A DNA stretch of 64,000 bases, taken from positions 7,632,501 through 7,696,500 of the forward strand of contig OZ005698.1 of NCBI GenBank assembly GCA_963930775.1, given 5' to 3'. The stretch comes from Cliona cf. orientalis (Eukaryota > Porifera > Demospongiae > Clionaida > Clionaidae). The notes under the pieces were generated by a model. That model was not told where the DNA came from, did no database searches, and saw only the letters and a program-made list of their open reading frames with translations. Below are positions 58,461 to 64,000 of the stretch, piece after piece (the stretch's first letter is position 1; each line of letters opens with the position of its first letter). The position numbers were made by a program, and so were the translations under genes.

Positions 58461-58809
58461 CAGTATTCTCCCTAAGGCATATCATCCCAACTAGCCTTCA
58501 GTACAGAATTCCCTTTAATATGGGGAATGGGAATACCGTAGTTAATCGAATACAACGCATGATCCAATTTAACGCAATAAATTAGCATTAAATTTTACGA
58601 ATTCTCATAACGTTTATAGCTATATGGAGCGATTGACAACCTTTAACAGAAAAACACGCATTTTTCAAAATTGAAATTATTATTAATTTTTTTTCCATGC
58701 GTAGTGTTAGATTAAGTATACGGTAATCCAAAACCTTTGTTGTGGTTACAGGCTCCACCTACACCATGCCCTCTTTTCATGCCTTAAATTTTGCTTAGGG
58801 AGAATACTG
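58461..58809. mobile_element. MITE with CAGTATTCTCCCTAAG terminal repeats
   Basis: CAGTATTCTCCCTAAGGCA at the left is inverse to TGCTTAGGGAGAATACTG at the right. No coding capacity. Target duplication not clear. Confidence 0.75.
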
Positions 58810-60690
58810 GCATATAGGGTGTAACGGGCATAGAGATCTAGTAAGTGACCTGTACCATGCGATGCTATATATAATGTTATTATAGCTATGCTATGGTTAC
58901 ACAGTTATTGTCATGATCTACGCATGCCAAATCATGTGACGTCATAATTATTATTTTCATTTGCATATTATATTATATTCCTGTTTAAGTACTGTGTACA
59001 TGTGTACAAAAGAGCCCAAACATACTATGCCTGCACAAGCTATGAGGGATAGAATTTAATGATGTCACCTTTTTGCTAATATTCACATCATGCCAAGATC
59101 TTAAGACCTGGTAAGTTTACTGCCGTCTTTCGTGGTGAATATATCCTAACATCAGTTTATTCTGCACTATATATCACGGTATGGGAGTGGTACTGCCTTC
59201 AGCTATTCTCAGGTATTTGTGCATAGTGATGGTTGAAAGGAGGGTGCTGTAACATGTTGTATGCTGATTGAATGTAATATTGAGTATGGCCAGGAGTACA
59301 TTGGTATCATGGCTATCATCATTAATTTTCCAAATTTTCTAATAGTATGATAATAATAATAGAAATGGACTTTCCCTGTGATGATGAAATTATCTATCTT
59401 AGGATGATTAGTTTTGCAGGTACTAATGTTTGATATTTCTGCGGATTGGTCCAAAAACACAAAGCTATGTACTATAGAGCATCGGAACTTTGTATGGTCT
59501 CATCCCCAGACCCCACCCCCCCCCCCCCCCCCCCCCCCCCCGAGGAGGGAAAGGGTCTGGTACACATCGGGTACTTTTGGGGGCACACGGGATGCAGCAT
59601 GCATGTCATGTGATTGTCAAGACAATGCATTGTTTTGGCATGGCAATGCATCAGCTCTCGATCTCACACACAGCAATAATTGCAGGGTTTTATACAGGAT
59701 TTTTTCCCAAGGGGGGGAAAACGATCGATGGTAATACTATCACGGCGTGCGTAGCACGCCCAGACTAGGGGGGTCTGGGGGCATGCCCCCCCAGGAAAAT
59801 TTTTAATTTTATAACCTCTGAGACTGCTTCTGGTGGCTTCTGAGACCACATCTCAGTTTGGTTTGTTACTGCACATTTTCACCTTTTTCGTGACATATCT
59901 TGTGGGCATAACCACCCATTGATTAAAATTTGCACTTTTGAGGAAATCTTGGACATATTTAAGGAGTCAAACAGGCGCATTTCACTTTAATTCTAGCTAG
60001 CAATAGGCAATGTGTTGTGCATTAAGCTATCAATGGCTGTTATTAACAAATATTATTACTATAATATATGGCAGTTTTCAGGGGGGGGGAAAAGCAAGTC
60101 AGGGGGGGGAAATCCCATGGTTCCCCCCCCTCTAAATAAAACACTGAATTGGATATCTAGTCTCGTTCCCAGACCCCATCACGCACGTCTGGGGACGAGA
60201 CTATTGGATATCTAGTAATGTGGTGTCACATGACAATCAGGTGCACGCCACATGGCATGAATCCGATTGGGGTGGCAATGAATATGCCTGCCCAGTCACT
60301 ACCACCTACCACCAGGACTACAGAATGCGGCCAGCTCCACACGCTGCTCGATTTGATTTGAAGGCAGAGCTATAATAAATTATATAGATTGTCTCCAAGA
60401 CTGAGTTACTGCCGATCCACATACAGACAGTTAGTGAGGTATTATATATATGATAGCATGCAGGTAGTTTAATACTTTTCGACAATAGCGCGTGACGCCT
60501 TTGATGTTGTAGATATACGCGACCAGGCTAGTAATGATATTCATAGATGTTTAATAATGGGATACGCAATACCGTAGACGACACATCTATGAATATTATT
60601 ACTAGCGACCTCCGGAATTCCATAGATTGTCACATGATGGACTTCGACTAGATGGACACAATCGAAACACTCAAATAAACTATTACTGTA
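58810..60690. repeat. Repeat-rich intergenic region with poly-C tract and hairpins
   Basis: A C-run of 26 at 59,516-59,541. A hairpin at 60,161-60,203 (AGTCTCGTTCCCAGACCCC and inverse). A second hairpin at about 60,529-60,604 (CTAGTAATGATATTCATAGATG and inverse with one change). No gene seen. Confidence 0.65.
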
Positions 60691-60691
60691 T

Positions 60692-62222
60692 ATGGTGAAA
60701 GTGACCATGGCATTGAGCAGCTTTCTTATTCCAAGCTATGTTCTAAGTCTCGGTAAGCTCATATCCATTTTATGAGTATATGGTATCTCTTGGACGATAT
60801 TAATATTCGGAAACTGGGTGTCACGCACTCGGAGATTAGCTACCGAGTATAACCCTGGTATAAGTGACTAATAAACCTAATGAGATGGCCATGTAGCAAG
60901 ATCAAAATGCTACAAAGAGAGGAGATGGTTAAGTTAGTGAGCATGCTTTTAAATAATTTACGACCTTGAATAGTTTTGAGTGGTCCGGTATATACTCTCC
61001 TGGACACCCATAAGTCTATGTGACCTTGGCAAACAACACTGTTTACTTTTAGGTACTACCGGATTTCGGTAATCGGTTAGTGACGAGGGGTTTGGGTTTA
61101 GGCTATGGTTGTTGACGAAGGGTTAGTATTATAGTGACAAGGTGAAATTCCGACTGCAGTAGTACTTGAAAGTAAACGTAACCATGATACATTCACTTGT
61201 AGGGTTTCTTCACTCAGCTCCATGCGCAGTAGTGAACATGCATGTGCTTGCTGGAAACTCAATATAGACCAATTGACAGGTAACATCGTCACCATCAGTG
61301 AAAGGACATAACAACTTTAGGCCCAAACGGTGCAATCATTTTTGGCCACACAAACATTGATTTACCCGATGAGCACAGTCCAGCTGAACCAAATTATTAT
61401 TGCAGCAGCTATGTTCATGTCAGGCTAAGGTCTGACTGATTAGGTTGCATACAAAGGGGGCTGGGATTCTCCCACCCCACAATTTCATAACGTAATATGT
61501 ATACAGCACAAATAATATGATTACATACGCAAGCAAGAAGACATCATTTATTTATCATAGCATTATTCTGTGATTTTCTCCTTAAAATTTCAATAATTTC
61601 ATTAAACTCTATTGTTGTCAGTTCTGGTCCCTCTATTGTGATTTGCATAAGCCTAGTTAAGTTAGCATCTCTGAGTCTACTTCTCAGAGATGAGCTTCAT
61701 TAATTTTGGCTAAATGACTGTTCCACCATTAGAAGTTACTAGCAGCGGTGCATATATACACACGTACAAAGTAAGTCATCTGTGAGATCCCCCCCCCCCC
61801 CCCCCCCCCCCCAAAAAGAAGAAAAATCCTGTATGCAACCCTGATCTAGAGTCCCTCTTTTAGTTGACACTTGGAATAGAATACCAAGAGGAACTCATAA
61901 TTGAGTCTTACAATGATATGTAATTTGATTTTAGCATTTCTAGCGGGATGTCAAGAACCCAGGAACATAACAAGATATATCAGTGAGACATACGTATTCA
62001 TCCCATGTCCCTTTGAGCCAGTAATTTGGCGAATTAATGGAAGAGACTTCATAAGTGCTACGTTGCCGCCTTTATATTTATGGACACCCAATGGCCTTAT
62101 CATCAAAAAGGTCTACGCATGTATGGATCAAAGCTCATTTCAGTGTATTGATACGCCCAAGAATAGCCTTACAGGAATAAGAGAAAGTGATATTGGAACA
62201 TTAACAGTGCTACCAAGAGAAA
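60692..62222 (+). CDS. Single-Ig secreted or membrane protein, 3' end unresolved
   Basis: Signal peptide exon 60,692-60,752 (MVKVTMALSSFLIPSYVLSL), phase 1. Ig exon 61,944-62,222, also phase 1 to phase 1, starting AGCQEPRNITRYISETY, with Cys in VFIPCPF and SSFQCIDTP and W in VIWRING. The DIGTLTVLP end resembles the NIGYLYL/NVGYLTV ends of the Ig domains at 54,482-55,087. The donor GTGAGC at 62,223 implies further exons, which I could not find before the next gene. Reading on gives a stop 23 bases later, so a one-Ig secreted product is the alternative. Confidence 0.55.
61789..61812. repeat. Poly-C tract (24 bases)
   Basis: An uninterrupted C run just upstream of the Ig exon at 61,944. Confidence 0.9.
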
Positions 62223-62287
62223 GTGAGCCACTATACTTAAAAGTTTAGTAGCTTACGTGAAACTTGTTTCCATGCATATTATGGTAA

Positions 62288-62476
62288 TACCGTAAATCGC
62301 AAATATTTCGATGTTAAATATTGTCGGACAGCATGGCTTGTGCGAAAATTAAACGCACGAAATACACACGCAATATTAACGACAATGCGGTACAGGGTCG
62401 TTTGTCCGAAAATTATTTAACGCGAAAAATTATCGCATGAAATATTTTAGACACGAAATATTCGCGATTTATGGTA
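62288..62476. mobile_element. MITE with TACCGTAAATCGC terminal repeats
   Basis: TACCGTAAATCGCAAATATTTCG at the left is inverse, with two changes, to CGAAATATTCGCGATTTATGGTA at the right. The interior repeats CGAAAATTA motifs. It is 189 bp with no coding capacity. Confidence 0.8.
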
Positions 62477-62479
62477 CTT

Positions 62480-63440
62480 TAAATTTTTTAATGTGATGGA
62501 TGACAGTTCGCCCAGCACGGGCATTTCCCAGTGTTGACCTGACCTAGTCCGCCTTTACGCTTGGCGTAAATTACCTTCTTTTGTGTAGCTTTCCCTCTGT
62601 GTAGGCTCTATGAACTTGAGAACCAACTCCAGCACTGGAGTAAGTTAAGTACTTCATAAATAAGCTGCAGCCTTTGTCTAAGCAAAACTTGACGCAAGAG
62701 TTTGTGATATATGGCGGCCATAACCTGACCCTGACCATGGTCTGATTTTCATGACAGGAAAGTTATTTCAATGTTGCGACAGCTGCCTTTGTCACCATGT
62801 TAGCTACATTTTCGTTGTTGTTTCAGCTCATAGCTGCTTCCCTTGTGAAGATACAATACAAACTGTCACCTGTAACCTTAAATAATATGTTTACCATAAG
62901 ATTGCATATCTCCCATGGGGAAAAGGTAACAACCTTGTAGCAATTTGATTACTTGTTCAAACAGGTACCAGGGTAAGTCTCTTTATTTTTGCTAGCCTGC
63001 TAATCGCTCGAACAAATTTTCGTCGTGCATTCGTCACCTCACGTTTATTAGCTATACTCAAGCAGAAAGACATAAGGCCACTCAGAATTAAATGTTTGTT
63101 TGAACTAACCCGACCGACTGTAAGATTTAAAGCATCAAATAGCTGAGTTTACTGCAGGCATATATACTGACTCACTGACTTTTAATACGACTGTCTTTTA
63201 AGCTACAACACAGCACAAACCTCTAGACAGCTGGAATACTACAAGTTTACATAGAAACACTGACACTTGTAACTTTGGTTAAATTATCATCCGCCCAACC
63301 GACCGACCCTACTATTTCGTGGTCATGTTAGTTCAAACAAACAATTTATTCTGTGTGGCCTAATGTTGTAATCTTAAATGCTATATGTCATAATATTGAT
63401 TTAGTTTACTGAAAATTTGATGGGAGTGTACAGTCAGGAG
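62480..63440. other. Intergenic, nothing recognised
   Basis: No open frame with domain features. It could hide small exons of the preceding Ig gene. Confidence 0.4.
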
Positions 63441-63443
63441 TGT

Positions 63444-63970
63444 ATGAGCCGCGCCCAAAGGGCCCTTTGGGTGGCTTATATGCTCCTGATACAGTGTATC
63501 CAGATTCTAGGTATGAACGGGCCTATATTATACAGTCCCTTCTATCGCTGGACTTTCTATCCGTTTATTATTATACAGTGTAGTATGTTGTTACACTTTC
63601 ATTCTTTCCATACAGGTAATAATATTATGGATTCAGAATCATGCTTAAACTTAAATTTTAGTTTAGATTTGCCATCACCTGCACGTATTGAGCTTGATCA
63701 TCAAGTTACACGATTTGAAATGACTAATATCACTCTCGGCTGGAAGATATTTCCACATCAAAGTGCCTGTAATGTTAGTCGAATATTGTCGCATCCTCCC
63801 TGTGAGCAGGACAACATTATTCTGAATATTACAACATTCGATACAAAAATTACTTTATCACCTGAGAATGCTTACATATCCAATCAACTAGCTGATTTTA
63901 ATCTATCAACCTTCAGTTATCAGTCATCAGAAGAATGTCCCGCACTAATAGATTCAATAAGAATCAATGG
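63444..63970 (+). CDS. Secreted or receptor ectodomain gene, 3' truncated by window
   Basis: The signal peptide exon starts at 63,444 (MSRAQRALWVAYMLLIQCIQ) and ends with GTATGA near 63,511. The second exon starts after TACAG near 63,615 in phase 1 (GNNIMDSESCLNLNFSLDLP) and ends at AATG|GTAAGT near 63,970, again phase 1. It has several N-glycosylation sites (NIT, NVS, NLS) and Cys residues, with a beta-sandwich-like pattern, but no family was recognised. The intron has no stop in this frame, so intron retention would also be open. Another upstream ATG at 63,420 is in frame. Confidence 0.55.
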
Positions 63971-64000
63971 TAAGTATTCCAACTGTAAAATTATATAAGA

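Overview
The window looks like nuclear DNA from an invertebrate animal, most likely a sponge (demosponge). Genes have many small exons with GT-AG introns and consistent phases. The DNA is AT-rich and full of MITEs, SINE-like and LINE fragments. The gene families are expanded Death-NACHT-LRR (NLR) genes, receptor tyrosine kinases with Ig/FN3 ectodomains, a TKL-type kinase and many one-pass Ig/FN3 receptors. The sponge assignment is inference from gene content, not from a search.

Positions 1-50,000 form one dense cluster of innate-immunity-like genes. A shared extracellular module (N-terminal Cys-rich Ig-like domain plus FN3-like domains with an NxSNCGxC-type motif) is joined to different cytoplasmic parts. 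These are ITIM-like motifs + Death domain + poly-proline (1-1,569, +), an array of five ACT-like domains (4,989-9,012, -), a tyrosine kinase (14,456-18,566 and 32,938-37,139, -), short tails (22,049-23,970 and 40,561-42,371, -), and a tail with two TxYxxI motifs, one of them YEEI (five + strand loci ending at 9,920, 19,742, 25,924, 38,286 and 45,383). Each of the five TxYxxI loci lies head-to-head with a minus-strand receptor of the same ectodomain type. Three of them are followed 0.9-1.3 kb downstream by a Death-TM-NACHT(-LRR) gene in the same orientation.

A unit of about 19.5 kb is tandemly repeated (about 10.6-30.5 kb and 30.5-49.9 kb). The order is truncated NLR, TKL kinase (-), RTK (-), TxYxxI receptor (+), LINE piece, short-tail receptor (-), TxYxxI receptor (+), full NLR (+). 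The first half of the two units is nearly identical by eye and the second half is clearly more diverged. Many copies are broken. All five TxYxxI loci have frame disruptions in or near the ectodomain although the TM-tail exon usually stays open. The first RTK has a nonsense codon, one NLR is split by a foldback MITE, and another has a one-base frameshift in an A10 run.

Positions 50,000-64,000 are sparser. They hold one housekeeping-type aldo-keto reductase (about 51,493-52,719), then three + strand membrane or secreted receptor-type genes: a two-Ig receptor with TM (54,304-58,323), a partial single-Ig gene (60,692-62,222) and a receptor truncated by the window end (63,444-63,970). MITEs, hairpin repeats, SINE-like sequence and poly-G/C tracts lie between them. 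Exon limits were read by eye from splice consensus and phase. Untested exons, expression and exact identities are not claimed.
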